A stretch of DNA of 64,000 nt from Planctomycetota bacterium (GCA_027622275.1 JAQBZB010000005.1:1-64000), one strand, 5' to 3'. Numbered from the stretch's first letter, positions 54,559-64,000 are shown. Notes: generated by a model from the sequence alone, not told the origin. Numbers and translations: made by a program.

Positions 54559-54872
54559 GCGTGACCGGATTCTGGCTACCACGTCGCCAATCTCTCATCC
54601 ATGACGGTGCGAGGTATAGCACGCCAATCGTCTCAAAACTCGTGGGACGTGAAGTGTCCCGAGAATGGACCCTCGTGAGACAGCTTCCGCCGCGGCCCGA
54701 TTTCGCGACCACCGAGCGATTCGGGATACGTTTCATCACGCGCGCCGGAGTTCGTCATCTATCATTCGACGGGTGAGCGATCCTCTCTGTGAATGGCACA
54801 TCCCTAAGGCGCAGTGCTATAATCGTAAACGATCGCTATACCAGCTGCTCTTCTTCGGAAAGTTAGGTTCGA
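54559..54872. other. Intergenic stretch without gene
   Basis: 314 bp between UspA and the vWA gene. Short open frames on both strands show no domain, and no RNA gene is recognisable. Confidence 0.4.
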
Positions 54873-54875
54873 GTG

Positions 54876-57023
54876 ATGACCGCAGGCGATTCCAATTGCA
54901 ACCTGGACGAGTTGTCTCCGGCAATTCCTTCTGCCGGCGCGACGCCTGCGGATATCGCTCAGTTGGAACACGCCGAGCCCCAGAGCATGGCCTCCAGTTC
55001 TGGCGAACCACCACCGCTGCCTGAACGCAAATCCACGATCGACTCCAATGGCTCGGGCCAAACTGCGGACGCCGACACAGAACTGGTCGAGTGCGAGGAC
55101 GAAGAGAACCAGGAGTACGAGGAGTACGAGGACGAAGACGAGCGAAAGAAGTGGTCGTCAAAAGGTGGTTTGCAAACGACGGAAGCCGTCTTGGGTTCCA
55201 TGGTCGTGCATCTGATTGTGCTCATCAGCTTGGCGCTCTGGATGCTGCCCGACATCGTGCATGAGATCCAGACGGCGATCATCGTCGATATGAATCCCAA
55301 CTCCGAAGACGTGGTGGAGCCTGTGACCTTGCAGAATCTGGAGACTTCCGCGACTTCGATCTCGGTCCTTAGCGCCACCGCGATGGGCGGCTCGGCAAGC
55401 GGACCCGGAGGAGCGATTGGTGCGCCGTCCCTTGATCAGAAATTGGTCGAACACCTCGCCTCCAACGTCTCGCAAGTATCGATTTCGCATCCGTTGGAAG
55501 GAGCACCCGCGCCGAGGCGCTTGATCGAAGCAACGCCGGACGGCGCATTGGGCGACGCTCGAGCGGTGGTTGCTGACTATGACGATGCCTTCGACCGCAT
55601 TACGCAAGAGCTGCTATGGATGCTGTCCAAGTCCAACGTGCTGGTGACTTGGTGCTTTGACCAATCGGAGAGCATGAAGGACGACCAGCAGGAGATTCGC
55701 TCGCGGATCAACCGCGTCTACGCCGAGTTGGGTTTGGTCGGCCAATCGAATAACGAGGCGCTGACGACGGTGGTGACCAGCTATGGGCAAGGCTTTTTGA
55801 AACATACCAAACGGCCGACTGGGAGCGTCCAAGAAATCCAAGACGCGATGGACTCGGTGCCCGTCGATCCATCCGGCATGGAGATGATGTGTCAGGGCGT
55901 GGGACTGTCCATCACACAGCATCTAAGCTACGTCAAACAAGGTGACCGGCAAATGGCGTTGATTCTCGTGACCGATGAAGCCGGCGAGCGCGAGGGGAAT
56001 GTCCAACTGCTCGAACAAGCGATCGCCGCGGCGCGAGAAGCCAAATGCCGCATCTTCATTTTGGGACGCGAGGCGGTGTTTGGTTATCCCTACGCCCACA
56101 TGAAATGGCAGCACCCATACACCGGGCACATCCACTGGCTGCCCATCGATCGCGGCCCGGAGACGGCCTTCGTCGAACAGCTGCAGACCGATGGTTTTCG
56201 CCGCCGTTACGATGCTCATCCCAGCGGCTTCGGGCCTTACGAACAGGCCCGCATGGCCCGCGAGTCCGGTGGTATCTTTTTCATGCTGCCCAGCCTTGAA
56301 ACGGACCTCGTACGGGGCGAGAAGCGGCTCTACGAACTCGAGGCCATGCGGTCGTATCTCCCCAACCTGCGAGTCCGGGACGAGCAGTTGGCCGAGCGCG
56401 GGTCGAGTCTGCTGCGGAGCATGCTTTGCAAGATCATCAACGATCTGAACCCCTACAACGACGAAGTGGCAAAAGTGATGGAAGTCCGTTATGAGTTTTC
56501 GGCCAACCCCCAGCAGTTTCTCGTCCAGGCGCGTGAGGAGCAAGCAAAGGCCAAGCTCTATCTTCGGTATCTGGTCGCCGCCGAAGAGGCGCTCGCGCAA
56601 ATCGGCAAACACCGCAATCAGGAGGTGTCGCCTCGCTGGCAAGCCAACTACGATCTGATCGATGCCCAGGTGATTGCCTACATCGCTCGTACCTACGAAT
56701 ACGGGGCCTACCTCGAAGCATTCATCGCCAACCCCAAAGTCGTCCCTCTGGAGAAACCGAACTTCCACCGGCTCTCGAGCTGGCACATTGACCACAGCAA
56801 AACAACTGTCAGCGGCACGCAAACCGCCGCTTACATCGAACGGGCATCCGATATGTTTCGTCGCGTGTGCGAGGAACATGCCGGCACACCGTGGGCGGCG
56901 CGAGCCGAGTGGGAACTGAGTCGCGGCTTTGGCTTTGAACTGCACGAGCGGTACTCTTATTACGGCCCCCGAGCACCGCAGCCGACTTCCAATATTCCCG
57001 ATGTCCCCATTCCAAAACTCTGA
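54876..57023 (+). CDS. Membrane-anchored vWA-domain protein
   Basis: 715 residues from ATG 54876 (a GTG one codon earlier is possible). The first 95 residues are soluble and end in a strongly acidic run (ECEDEENQEYEEYEDEDER). One transmembrane helix follows (about 106-126, GSMVVHLIVLISLALWMLPD). The von Willebrand A domain (about 245-420) has the MIDAS motif DQSES (FDQSESMKDD) and VTDEAGE. The C-terminal 250 residues are helical. This layout suggests a periplasmic metal-ion-dependent adhesion or complex-assembly protein. Confidence 0.8.
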   Translation: MTAGDSNCNLDELSPAIPSAGATPADIAQLEHAEPQSMASSSGEPPPLPERKSTIDSNGSGQTADADTELVECEDEENQEYEEYEDEDERKKWSSKGGLQTTEAVLGSMVVHLIVLISLALWMLPDIVHEIQTAIIVDMNPNSEDVVEPVTLQNLETSATSISVLSATAMGGSASGPGGAIGAPSLDQKLVEHLASNVSQVSISHPLEGAPAPRRLIEATPDGALGDARAVVADYDDAFDRITQELLWMLSKSNVLVTWCFDQSESMKDDQQEIRSRINRVYAELGLVGQSNNEALTTVVTSYGQGFLKHTKRPTGSVQEIQDAMDSVPVDPSGMEMMCQGVGLSITQHLSYVKQGDRQMALILVTDEAGEREGNVQLLEQAIAAAREAKCRIFILGREAVFGYPYAHMKWQHPYTGHIHWLPIDRGPETAFVEQLQTDGFRRRYDAHPSGFGPYEQARMARESGGIFFMLPSLETDLVRGEKRLYELEAMRSYLPNLRVRDEQLAERGSSLLRSMLCKIINDLNPYNDEVAKVMEVRYEFSANPQQFLVQAREEQAKAKLYLRYLVAAEEALAQIGKHRNQEVSPRWQANYDLIDAQVIAYIARTYEYGAYLEAFIANPKVVPLEKPNFHRLSSWHIDHSKTTVSGTQTAAYIERASDMFRRVCEEHAGTPWAARAEWELSRGFGFELHERYSYYGPRAPQPTSNIPDVPIPKL

Positions 57024-57086
57024 GTGCCCGACTTGTCCGGCGTCAACAGATGCTGCGCGTCGGTCTCGAGCAGTTCGATCAGTGAT

Positions 57087-57434
57087 TCACGCCACGCGGC
57101 TGATGGCTTCGAGCAGACGAACATCGATCCAAATGTCGTACGGAGCCGGCATTGGATTCTCGATTCGATAGCGCGAAGCTTCGCTGTCGGGGTGATCGGC
57201 GTCGGCATCTGGCACCGGGCCGAATGGCGTTGCCGTAGTGTCCCCATCGGCACGCTCGACGGCGGCATTGACTGGTACTTGGCTCGGTCGCTCGATATCC
57301 CCCACCGTATACGCACCCAACGACCGCGGGCTACCGGTTGCCGTGGCCGCAATCACCAAGCCCACCAATAATGCCAACACGATCCGTATCAGAGCCCAAG
57401 ATTGGATTCCCCTGTCGTGAATGACCAGTTTCAT
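57087..57434 (-). CDS. Small exported protein of unknown function
   Basis: 115 residues from ATG 57434, which has AAAGGAG 7 nt upstream. A hydrophobic segment (ALIRIVLALLVGLVIAATAT) near the N-terminus precedes a short acidic soluble part ending WIDVRLLEAISRVA. Family not recognised. A palindromic regulatory-type site lies 120 bp upstream. Confidence 0.65.
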   Translation of the reverse strand: MKLVIHDRGIQSWALIRIVLALLVGLVIAATATGSPRSLGAYTVGDIERPSQVPVNAAVERADGDTTATPFGPVPDADADHPDSEASRYRIENPMPAPYDIWIDVRLLEAISRVA

Positions 57435-57554
57435 GGTTCTCTCCTTTGACAGACCGCACAACAGAAATGTCTCTTGCGCAATTGTTGTCGACTCAGCTCA
57501 ACGCTGTATCAGGTGCGAGATGCTATTCGGGTCGGCGAATGTCTCTGCACAAAG

Positions 57555-57569
57555 TCGGGGATTCCCCGA
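57555..57569. promoter_or_regulatory. Palindromic motif, site 3
   Basis: TCGGGGATTCCCCGA, a perfect 7-1-7 palindrome, in the 343-bp divergent gap between the small exported gene (start 57434) and the UnbV gene (start 57778). It matches 52115-52129 at 14 of 15 positions. The rest of 57435-57777 shows no gene. Confidence 0.55.
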
Positions 57570-57777
57570 TGTGTCTCTCGCATGACGGTTTCGCCTTTGA
57601 TTGGTCGCTTTGCGGATAACATGTCTCTTCCAAGGTTGACTGGCGCGACAAACATGATCGAATGACAAACACTTCAGACAAGCCGGGTAACACGGCGTGT
57701 GTGAACCAGTTGTTTTCCGTGACACCCCAATGACATGAATCAGCGAATCGACAGTTGATCCAGAATAGGAATGTGAT

Positions 57778-59493
57778 ATGGGCGAGACGATCCGCAGCGA
57801 AACTTACTTGTGGCCGCGCATCGGTTCGACGCTGATAATGTCCGTCGTGTGCGGCTTGGCGATTCTCGGTGCCGATATCGTACGCGGACAGTCTCCCTTC
57901 GCGTTTCGCGATGTTGGCGACGAGACTGGTTTGTTTCCCGCCGTGGCGGACATCGCCGGGCATGGCGTTGGCTGGGGCGATGTAGATGGCGACGGCTGGC
58001 CTGATTTGTACGTGGGGACGTTTGGCGGTCATCCTTACGGATCAAAGCCGAATCAGTTGTTCCTGAACCGAGGCGGCAAATTCGAACTCGATCCGCAACC
58101 GCAGCTTCGTGTCTTGGGCCGAGCAAATGGCGCCGTGTTTGCCGACTTGGATAACGATGGTGACTTGGATTTGTACGCCACGAATCACGCCATCGACGGC
58201 CAGTCGCACGGCCAGCCGCACTACGGGGAACCGAATCACTTGTTTCGAAACGAAGGCGGCGGCAAGTTCACCGATGTGTCGGCCGAAAGCGGCACGTGTC
58301 CCGCCGGCATTGCCGCCCGCAGCGTCGCTGCGGTGGATTATGACGGTGATGGGCTGCTCGATTTGTTTGTGGGCGAGTGTTTCTTTCAAGGCGGCCAAAG
58401 CCGCACGCGGCTCTACCGCAATCGCGGCGCGTTGAAGTTTGAGAACGTGACGCAGGCGATCGGGTTGCCTGAAACTCTCACCGGGTTCGGCGTGGCGGCA
58501 GGCGATGTGAACGGTGATGGCTGGCCCGATCTCTTGGCGGGCGGGCGGCATCACGGCAACCGGTTGTTCGTCAACGATCGGCATGGGCAGTTTCGCGAAG
58601 TCCCCAAGTCACACGCCGATTTCGTCTTCGAGTACAAGGACACGCCGGACGATACCGCTTGCGGCGTCTGTTTCGGCGACGTGAACCGCGACGGCCGGGC
58701 TGATATCGTCATCGGTTCGCATTTCGATCGGCCTTGGTGGACGGGTGGCGTAGCCGTAAGGCTTTACCTCAATCGCGGCGACAGCGACGGCTGGCCGCGA
58801 TTCGAGAATGTCACCGAGCGTGCCGGGCTGACGCCGCTGCCGATGAAATCGCCCCATGTCGAAGTGCAAGATTTCGACAACGACGGTTGGCCTGACATCT
58901 ACACCAGCATCGTCAAATTCCGCGGCGAGGAAGCGCACCCGGTGATCTTCCGCAACCTTGGCAAGAAGGACGCGATGCCGCAATTCAAAGAGTTCGCGTT
59001 AGCCGTGAACGACTTTCCGACGGCCGAGGACCGCGCGATGGAATCCGTAGGACCGTTCTTCGAGAAGATGGAGCGCGAGCACAAGATTGTTTATACCGCT
59101 CCCGGCCCGAGCTGCGACTTTGACCGCGACGGACGGCTCGATCTATTCTTGGGGAACTGGTGGGTCAAGCAGCGATCGTTGTTGTTGAAAAACGAATCGC
59201 AGTCCGGCAACTGGCTACAAGTCACCGTAGCGGGCGGGGATGGCGTGAATCGCAACGGCATCGGATCGGTCGTGCAAGTTTATCCGTCGGGCAAGCTCGG
59301 TCAGCCCGATGCGCTGTGGTGCGCTCGCGAGATCGCCGTCGGATATGGCTATGCCTCCGGGCAAGAAGCGATCGCCCATCTTGGACTCGGGACGATGGAC
59401 ACCTGCGATATCATGGTCGTCTTGCCGCACGGCAAAGGGCGAACCGAGCGAACGGGAGTCGAAGCCAACCAACGTGTCACCATTGAACGCTAA
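57778..59493 (+). CDS. CRTAC1/UnbV-type FG-GAP repeat protein
   Basis: 571 residues with a hydrophobic leader and repeated calcium-type FG-GAP/VCBS blades (DVDGDGWPDLYVGTFGG, DLDNDGDLDLYATNH, DVNGDGWPDLLAGG, DFDNDGWPDIYTS, DFDRDGRLDLFLGNWW). The C-terminus is the ASPIC/UnbV domain (GIGSVVQVYPSG, AHLGLGTMDTCDIMVV). It is an exported integrin-like propeller. Its ligand is unknown. 21 bp upstream of the next gene. Confidence 0.87.
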   Translation: MGETIRSETYLWPRIGSTLIMSVVCGLAILGADIVRGQSPFAFRDVGDETGLFPAVADIAGHGVGWGDVDGDGWPDLYVGTFGGHPYGSKPNQLFLNRGGKFELDPQPQLRVLGRANGAVFADLDNDGDLDLYATNHAIDGQSHGQPHYGEPNHLFRNEGGGKFTDVSAESGTCPAGIAARSVAAVDYDGDGLLDLFVGECFFQGGQSRTRLYRNRGALKFENVTQAIGLPETLTGFGVAAGDVNGDGWPDLLAGGRHHGNRLFVNDRHGQFREVPKSHADFVFEYKDTPDDTACGVCFGDVNRDGRADIVIGSHFDRPWWTGGVAVRLYLNRGDSDGWPRFENVTERAGLTPLPMKSPHVEVQDFDNDGWPDIYTSIVKFRGEEAHPVIFRNLGKKDAMPQFKEFALAVNDFPTAEDRAMESVGPFFEKMEREHKIVYTAPGPSCDFDRDGRLDLFLGNWWVKQRSLLLKNESQSGNWLQVTVAGGDGVNRNGIGSVVQVYPSGKLGQPDALWCAREIAVGYGYASGQEAIAHLGLGTMDTCDIMVVLPHGKGRTERTGVEANQRVTIER

Positions 59494-59514
59494 ACAAACC
59501 AAAGGAACTTGAAC

Positions 59515-60819
59515 ATGAAACTCCAACACCAACTGATGCTTGTCTTGATGGCGATGGCAACTGCCGCCACCGCCGCCGACCCGATGCCCAGCAAGTGGAT
59601 CGACTCCACCGCCTACGTCATCCCCAAAGAGACCGCGACCGAAGGCGAAGGCTATTTCGCGATCATCGAAGGCCACAACGGCCGTCTCTACGTCGGCACG
59701 CACGCCAACTCGGTCAACTCGTGGCTGGTCGAATTCGATCCAGCCGCCGAGAAGATGAATATCGTTGTCGACGCTCACAAGGCCATCGGTACGGATCTGA
59801 AGGGATTCGGCTCGCAATCGAAGATTCACACGCGGAACAACACGGGCAAGCTCACCGGCAAGATCTACTTCGGCACAAAACAGGGATATCCGTCCGCCGA
59901 AGAGAAGCGCGAAGATTACCCCGGCGGCTATCCGATGGTCTACGATCCGAAAACCGGCGAGACCAAGGTCTATCCGATTCCCGTGCCGCATCACGGAATC
60001 AACAGCATCACGCCTGACGAAGCGCGTGGCGTGGCGTACATCTCGACGTGTTCCGATCATCGCCCCGGTCCCGGCGAGAACTCGATCTTCTTGAGTCTCG
60101 ATTTGAAGACCGGCAAGTACCGCGAGCTGATGGACACGGAGCATTTCTACGGCTTCATCGTCGTCGATCACTTGGGCCGGGCGTATCATCCGATTCTCGG
60201 CGGCGACATCGCGCGCTACGATCCAAGCAGCGACAAGCTTGAACGGCTCAAACAAACGATCGATGGACAGCCGCCGACGGAAGCAAGCAGGCTGGCACTG
60301 ACCCCGAATCCCGATCCGATCAACTGGGACATCTCTCCCGACGGCAAAACCCTGTACGCTCAACCTATGAGCAGCAACCAACTGTTCGCATACGACCTGA
60401 CCGCTGAAGGCGACACGCTGCCGTGTCGCGCGTTGGGCACCTTGATTCCCGGTGGCAAGAACACCGACTGCCGCGCGATGTGTGTGGGTCCGTCGGGCGC
60501 GGCATGGTGCGCGATTACCGAGAGCGTGGAAGGGATCAGCGTATTGCACCTGGTTCGCTATCGGCCCGGCGATAAAGCGCCGGTCGACCTCGGTGCCGTC
60601 GCGGTGCGCAACCCGGACTTCACGGAGTTCACTGACAAAGATGGCAAGCCGCTCCCGTTCCATGGCGGTTTCACCAAGCTGGAGAACGGCAAGACCATTA
60701 CGCGATACGTCATTCTTGGTGTCTGCGAGAGCAAGGACGGCAACGTCAACATTCTGGCGCTGCACCCCTACAGCGTGTTGCAGGTCCGAGCGGCCGACAT
60801 TTCGGCGGCTGGATCGTAA
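59515..60819 (+). CDS. Exported beta-propeller-like protein
   Basis: 434 residues from ATG 59515 with AAAGGA upstream. A signal peptide (QLMLVLMAMATAATAAD) is followed by repeated sheets with GHNGRLYVGTHANSVNSWLV, YDPKTGETKVYPIPVPHHGI and LTPNPDPINWDISPDGKTLY, resembling a lactonase/YncE-like propeller. It belongs to a family without a known activity, as far as I can tell. It follows the UnbV gene at 21 bp and may be co-transcribed. Confidence 0.7.
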   Translation: MKLQHQLMLVLMAMATAATAADPMPSKWIDSTAYVIPKETATEGEGYFAIIEGHNGRLYVGTHANSVNSWLVEFDPAAEKMNIVVDAHKAIGTDLKGFGSQSKIHTRNNTGKLTGKIYFGTKQGYPSAEEKREDYPGGYPMVYDPKTGETKVYPIPVPHHGINSITPDEARGVAYISTCSDHRPGPGENSIFLSLDLKTGKYRELMDTEHFYGFIVVDHLGRAYHPILGGDIARYDPSSDKLERLKQTIDGQPPTEASRLALTPNPDPINWDISPDGKTLYAQPMSSNQLFAYDLTAEGDTLPCRALGTLIPGGKNTDCRAMCVGPSGAAWCAITESVEGISVLHLVRYRPGDKAPVDLGAVAVRNPDFTEFTDKDGKPLPFHGGFTKLENGKTITRYVILGVCESKDGNVNILALHPYSVLQVRAADISAAGS

Positions 60820-60878
60820 ACATTTTTTGGTTTAACCAACTTGATTTTCGGTTCCGACGCCGAAGTGGCGATTGCGAG

Positions 60879-61304
60879 CTAACTCGTTTGCGAGATGTGT
60901 TCGGCGATCCAGGCTTCGAGTTCGGCGAAGTCCACTGCCGGTAGTTCCGCCAGATCGGGACGCAGTTTCTGGGCACCGCCGAGATAGACGTGCGTGATCT
61001 CGCACTGCGTCTTCTCGGTGTTCCAGTGAACCAGAATCCGAATGCACTTCTGAAGCGAACCGGGAACATTCAGCTCATACGAGCAGAGCAGCGGCACGTC
61101 GCGCCAGCCGAGTTGCCTGGCGGCAAGGGCGGGGAATTCGGCGTCGAGATCGCGGGTCAAGGTGAAGGTCGCGCTGGCCACGTCTTCGGAATCGATCTCG
61201 TTGAAGCGGATCATCAGCGCCAGCAGCTTCTGAGTCTCCTTCAAGATCGCTTCGCGCGAATTCGCTTCCACCGTCGTCGCACCTCGAACACCGCGGCAAA
61301 CCAT
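60879..61304 (-). CDS. aroH: Chorismate mutase, AroH type
   Basis: 141 residues, the trimeric pseudo-alpha/beta-barrel chorismate mutase that makes prephenate for Phe and Tyr. Motifs: [18 protein letters not shown] at the start (Arg of the active site), the [13 protein letters not shown] block, [20 protein letters not shown] and IRILVHWNT with the second Arg. Length is as expected (~125-140). Encoded on the same strand as the GGCT and AddA genes. Confidence 0.87.
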   Translation of the reverse strand: MVCRGVRGATTVEANSREAILKETQKLLALMIRFNEIDSEDVASATFTLTRDLDAEFPALAARQLGWRDVPLLCSYELNVPGSLQKCIRILVHWNTEKTQCEITHVYLGGAQKLRPDLAELPAVDFAELEAWIAEHISQTS

Positions 61305-61388
61305 TCTCGAACTTCCTCCCGCAAGGCCACGATAATACAGCAGACTTAAACTTACCGTCCCGATGCAGTGTCGGATAGACTGCCGCGA

Positions 61389-61814
61389 CTAGCTGCCGCC
61401 GATGCGGCACCTCGTCCAACGACACAAGCCCTCCGCGTCTGGCAGGATGATCGGCGACATCACGATTTCATCGGGCTTCGCGTATCGATAAGTGTGGGCT
61501 CGCCGCATTTCGCCAGCCAACGTGCGGCAGGCCACGATCTCGCGGACGTAGAGATTCTCATCGCCCTGGCCGTACCCTTCGATCTCGTCCAGCACGGCGA
61601 GCGTCGCGTCCAGGTCCGCTTCCGCGATGTGCCATAACTCGCCCAAGATCAAGTCTTCGCCGGCAAGCAGCGCGGGGTAGTCGCCCAAATCGCGCAACTG
61701 GCCGCGGATCATGCACCATTCGATTTGCGACGGCTGGCGAGGCCAACATCGCGCTCGCTCTTCGCCGCGCTGGAGGGTTCCGTAGACAAAGATCGCCTCG
61801 ACCCTTTGGGACAT
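61389..61814 (-). CDS. Gamma-glutamylcyclotransferase-like protein
   Basis: 141 residues from ATG 61814, with GGAG 9 nt upstream; ATG 61820 and TTG 61829 are alternatives. FVYGTLQRGE is the GGCT/AIG2 fold signature, and VLDEIEGYGQGDE contains the catalytic Glu position. Such enzymes cyclise gamma-glutamyl residues. 18 bp from the AddA-type gene upstream. Confidence 0.8.
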   Translation of the reverse strand: MSQRVEAIFVYGTLQRGEERARCWPRQPSQIEWCMIRGQLRDLGDYPALLAGEDLILGELWHIAEADLDATLAVLDEIEGYGQGDENLYVREIVACRTLAGEMRRAHTYRYAKPDEIVMSPIILPDAEGLCRWTRCRIGGS

Positions 61815-61832
61815 AGACATGAACTCCAAGAA

Positions 61833-64000
61833 TCACGCCACTCGAACAACCAGGCCGCGACCGACGAACACGAGCCTCGCGATCACTTGCTCGGCCGTCA
61901 ATCCCGACATGCGACAGACCGCGTCGCGATACGATTCCAGCTGCGGGCGATAATACTCGCGTTTCTTGTTCACGGCTTCATCATCTTCGGCGAGATCGGT
62001 CTTAAAGTCGAGGATGTCGGCGGCGACAAGCTGTTGCCCGGCATAGATCCACACAATGCGGTCGATGCTTCCGCTGAGCAACTGGCTGTCGTTGCGGACG
62101 GCAAACGTCCGTTCGTTTTCGACGACAAGATGCGGCTTGCCGCTCGAAAGTGCGTCGCAGACCGAATTGCAAAACCCGAGCTTTGCCGGCGCGTCGTAAG
62201 CTGCTTGCGATAACGCGCCCGCGACGTCAGGTTGCTGAAGCATTGCGTGGAACGCCGCCAACTCGCGCTCGATATCCAAGGGCGACGCCTCGCTACGCCT
62301 AAGTTCAACAGCAACTTGCCGCAGCATTTGCTCGTCCGGCAGCTCCTTGTCGCTCCACTTTACCAGCTCGAACCAAGCATGGATCAGTGTGCCGCGAGCC
62401 AGGGCCGACGATTGCCGAGGCTGTAACAGCTCGGCCATGTTTACCCGAGTGCCGCCTTCGAAACTGGAGGGGCTCTGCCGGTCGAGCCCGCGCCGGCGAT
62501 GCTTCGTGGTCTTGGCGAGCCGGACTTTCGCGGGCAACGGCTCGCGAGTCGCGGTTGTCGCTGGCGCTTTGTGTGCGGCGCGCTCGAACCAATCACTTTC
62601 TCCGCACTCGTACAACAACGCGCCCGGCGGTGCGGGACCACCGCCGCGCAACGCCGACCGCAGCAAGCCCGCCGGCGTCAGCGGCATGAGCTTCTCATTC
62701 TGCTTCGAGGGAGCGATGACAATGTGCAACGCGTGGACGGCCCGCGTTAATGCCACATACAACACACAGAGCGACTCGGTGACCGTGCGGTCCGTCGCAT
62801 CCTCGAACATCTGCTGAAACCTTCGCGGCAGAAGCCGTTGGATATCGGCGTTGACGTATCGGCAAAGCCGATCCGGAGGGCTGACCGGAGTCTTGCGGTG
62901 TACGACGAACGAATCTGGCGAGCCGATCAAGTGGCCGTCCAGTTCCGGAAGGACGACGACGTCGAACTCGAGTCCCTTCGCCTGATGGATCGTCATGACT
63001 CGCACCTGCGCGCTCGTTGGGTCGGCGACTCGCTGCTGCTCGACGAATTGCACAAAGTCATCAACACGATTGGTCGCCCGCTGCTGATAGGCGAAGGCGA
63101 GTTCCACAAGTTGTCCAAGCCGGCTTCGTTCTCGGGACGTGCAATGTGGCAACAGTAACTCGGTCCACGCTGCCACCGTCGGCCCATAACCCTGCTCGAC
63201 CAACGCACGCCGAGCTTGATGGCTCAGTCGAACACAGCTCTTGTCATCGCCGTATTCGGTGAACCCAACACGTTCCCCAAGTGGGCTCGTGGCGACATGA
63301 AACCTCGCGACGGTGTCGCCAGGATGATCCGCTAGTTGCACCAGTGACATCACGAGAAGCACCGCAGCCGAATCCGTCAGCGGATTGCCTCCCTCTTCAC
63401 TCGCCGATACGCCGTGCTCTCGCAACAGCCCGATCAAACGGCCCACGGTCTCGTTGCGCCGCACGAGAACGCCGACCGTGTGGTGCGGCGAGCGGCCCGC
63501 GAACTCGGCAACTCGTTGCGCAGTAAAGTCGAGTAAGGAGTCGCTGTCGGGCGCGGTCTCCATCGCGACATAGCCCGGCAAGTCACCGCGCTTTGTCGTG
63601 TGCCGCTCGAATTGCTGACACCACTTTCGCACCGCGTCTTCCGCCCGCCCGAGGTTGGTGTGCTGGAGGGCGTTCGTAAACACTTCATTAACGGTTTCGA
63701 TCACTGGTTCGGACGAGCGAAAGCTCGCGTTTAAGCCAGTTTCATGCAGCCCCGTCAACTCCGAACGGATGGCATCAAAGATCTCCGCGACGCCGCCTCG
63801 CCAACCATAAATCGCTTGCTTGGTGTCGCCGACACAGAAGAAGGAGTCGTCCCTCTCGTCGCTGGTGACGCGTTTGGCGAACGGACGGAGTACTTCCCAC
63901 TGAGCGGGCGCTGTATCCTGAAATTCGTCGAGCAATAAGTGATGGACATGGGCGTCGAGCCGATACGACATTTGGCGATAGGTGCCACTCGGCTCACTCG
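61833..64000 (-). CDS. AddA/RecB-type helicase-nuclease, 3' part
   Basis: The frame stays open past the window edge, so the 5' part, including the Walker A motif, lies outside. Visible here: motif II LLLDEFQDT, motif III FFCVGDTKQAIYGWRG, motif V RVMTIHQAKGLEFDVVVLPE, motif VI LYVALTRAVHALH, and a C-terminal PD-(D/E)xK nuclease with GSIDRI and DILDFKTD. This is a UvrD-type helicase with an AddA-like exonuclease end, used in double-strand-break repair. The internal Met at 63971 is not the start. Confidence 0.87.
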   Translation of the reverse strand, partial: SEPSGTYRQMSYRLDAHVHHLLLDEFQDTAPAQWEVLRPFAKRVTSDERDDSFFCVGDTKQAIYGWRGGVAEIFDAIRSELTGLHETGLNASFRSSEPVIETVNEVFTNALQHTNLGRAEDAVRKWCQQFERHTTKRGDLPGYVAMETAPDSDSLLDFTAQRVAEFAGRSPHHTVGVLVRRNETVGRLIGLLREHGVSASEEGGNPLTDSAAVLLVMSLVQLADHPGDTVARFHVATSPLGERVGFTEYGDDKSCVRLSHQARRALVEQGYGPTVAAWTELLLPHCTSRERSRLGQLVELAFAYQQRATNRVDDFVQFVEQQRVADPTSAQVRVMTIHQAKGLEFDVVVLPELDGHLIGSPDSFVVHRKTPVSPPDRLCRYVNADIQRLLPRRFQQMFEDATDRTVTESLCVLYVALTRAVHALHIVIAPSKQNEKLMPLTPAGLLRSALRGGGPAPPGALLYECGESDWFERAAHKAPATTATREPLPAKVRLAKTTKHRRRGLDRQSPSSFEGGTRVNMAELLQPRQSSALARGTLIHAWFELVKWSDKELPDEQMLRQVAVELRRSEASPLDIERELAAFHAMLQQPDVAGALSQAAYDAPAKLGFCNSVCDALSSGKPHLVVENERTFAVRNDSQLLSGSIDRIVWIYAGQQLVAADILDFKTDLAEDDEAVNKKREYYRPQLESYRDAVCRMSGLTAEQVIARLVFVGRGLVVRVA

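Noticed and set aside
55923-56945. 340-residue minus-strand frame
   Set aside because: Antisense to the vWA gene and without any recognisable motif.
59215-60765. 516-residue minus-strand frame
   Set aside because: Antisense to the UnbV and propeller genes, which have clear domains and signals; the shadow has none.

Overview
The window looks like chromosomal DNA of a planctomycete, probably Pirellulales-like. The evidence is the set of lineage-typical families (DUF1549/DUF1553 with planctomycete cytochrome, several DUF1501 proteins, DUF1080, BBP7 beta-barrel, CRTAC1/UnbV, ECF sigma factor beside a Ser/Thr kinase, J-like protein with Hsp70) and the many palindromic intergenic repeats. No rRNA, tRNA or CRISPR array was seen.

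Layout. 0-9 kb is a decaying region. It holds a WD40-DUF1080 protein that looks 5'-truncated, a signal peptidase I remnant, an intact beta-helix protein, a frameshifted ECF sigma gene facing a kinase gene broken by an in-frame stop and a C-lobe deletion, and an IS1380-type transposase relic carrying a 114-bp MITE-like insertion. 9-31.5 kb is mostly ordinary: Hsp70 with a J-like partner, dihydroorotase, DUF1501, a SenB-like glycosyltransferase, a PIG-L deacetylase, two tandem small membrane proteins, a repeat hotspot, BBP7, an NHL protein, a DUF1549/1553 - small gene - HNH - DUF1501 operon, then a tightly packed run of TPR, MDR oxidoreductase, M81 peptidase and Ser/Thr dehydratase genes.

31.7-39.4 kb is the most unusual segment. 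Four tightly packed genes encode a Cas10-like double-palm protein (GGDEL motif, no HD domain), two proteins each carrying fused Csm3/Cmr-like RAMP domains, and a TIGR03986-type RAMP protein. No cas1, cas2, cas6, CARF effector or CRISPR array lies in the window. This looks like a stand-alone type III-like effector complex built from fused backbone subunits.

39.9-51.1 kb is a catabolic neighbourhood: two enolase-superfamily dehydratases, DUF1549/1553, class II aldolase, DUF1501, HpaI-type aldolase, PhyH dioxygenase, sialidase-like protein and FMN-dependent hydroxy-acid oxidase. It probably handles sugar acids or host/algal glycans. 51.1-57.8 kb holds a signalling group (receiver-HATPase protein, receiver-histidine kinase, LuxR-type regulator, UspA, vWA membrane protein), linked by three copies of a 15-bp palindrome. 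57.8-64 kb holds a UnbV protein, a secreted propeller-like protein, AroH chorismate mutase, a GGCT-like protein and the C-terminal part of an AddA-type helicase-nuclease that runs off the window.
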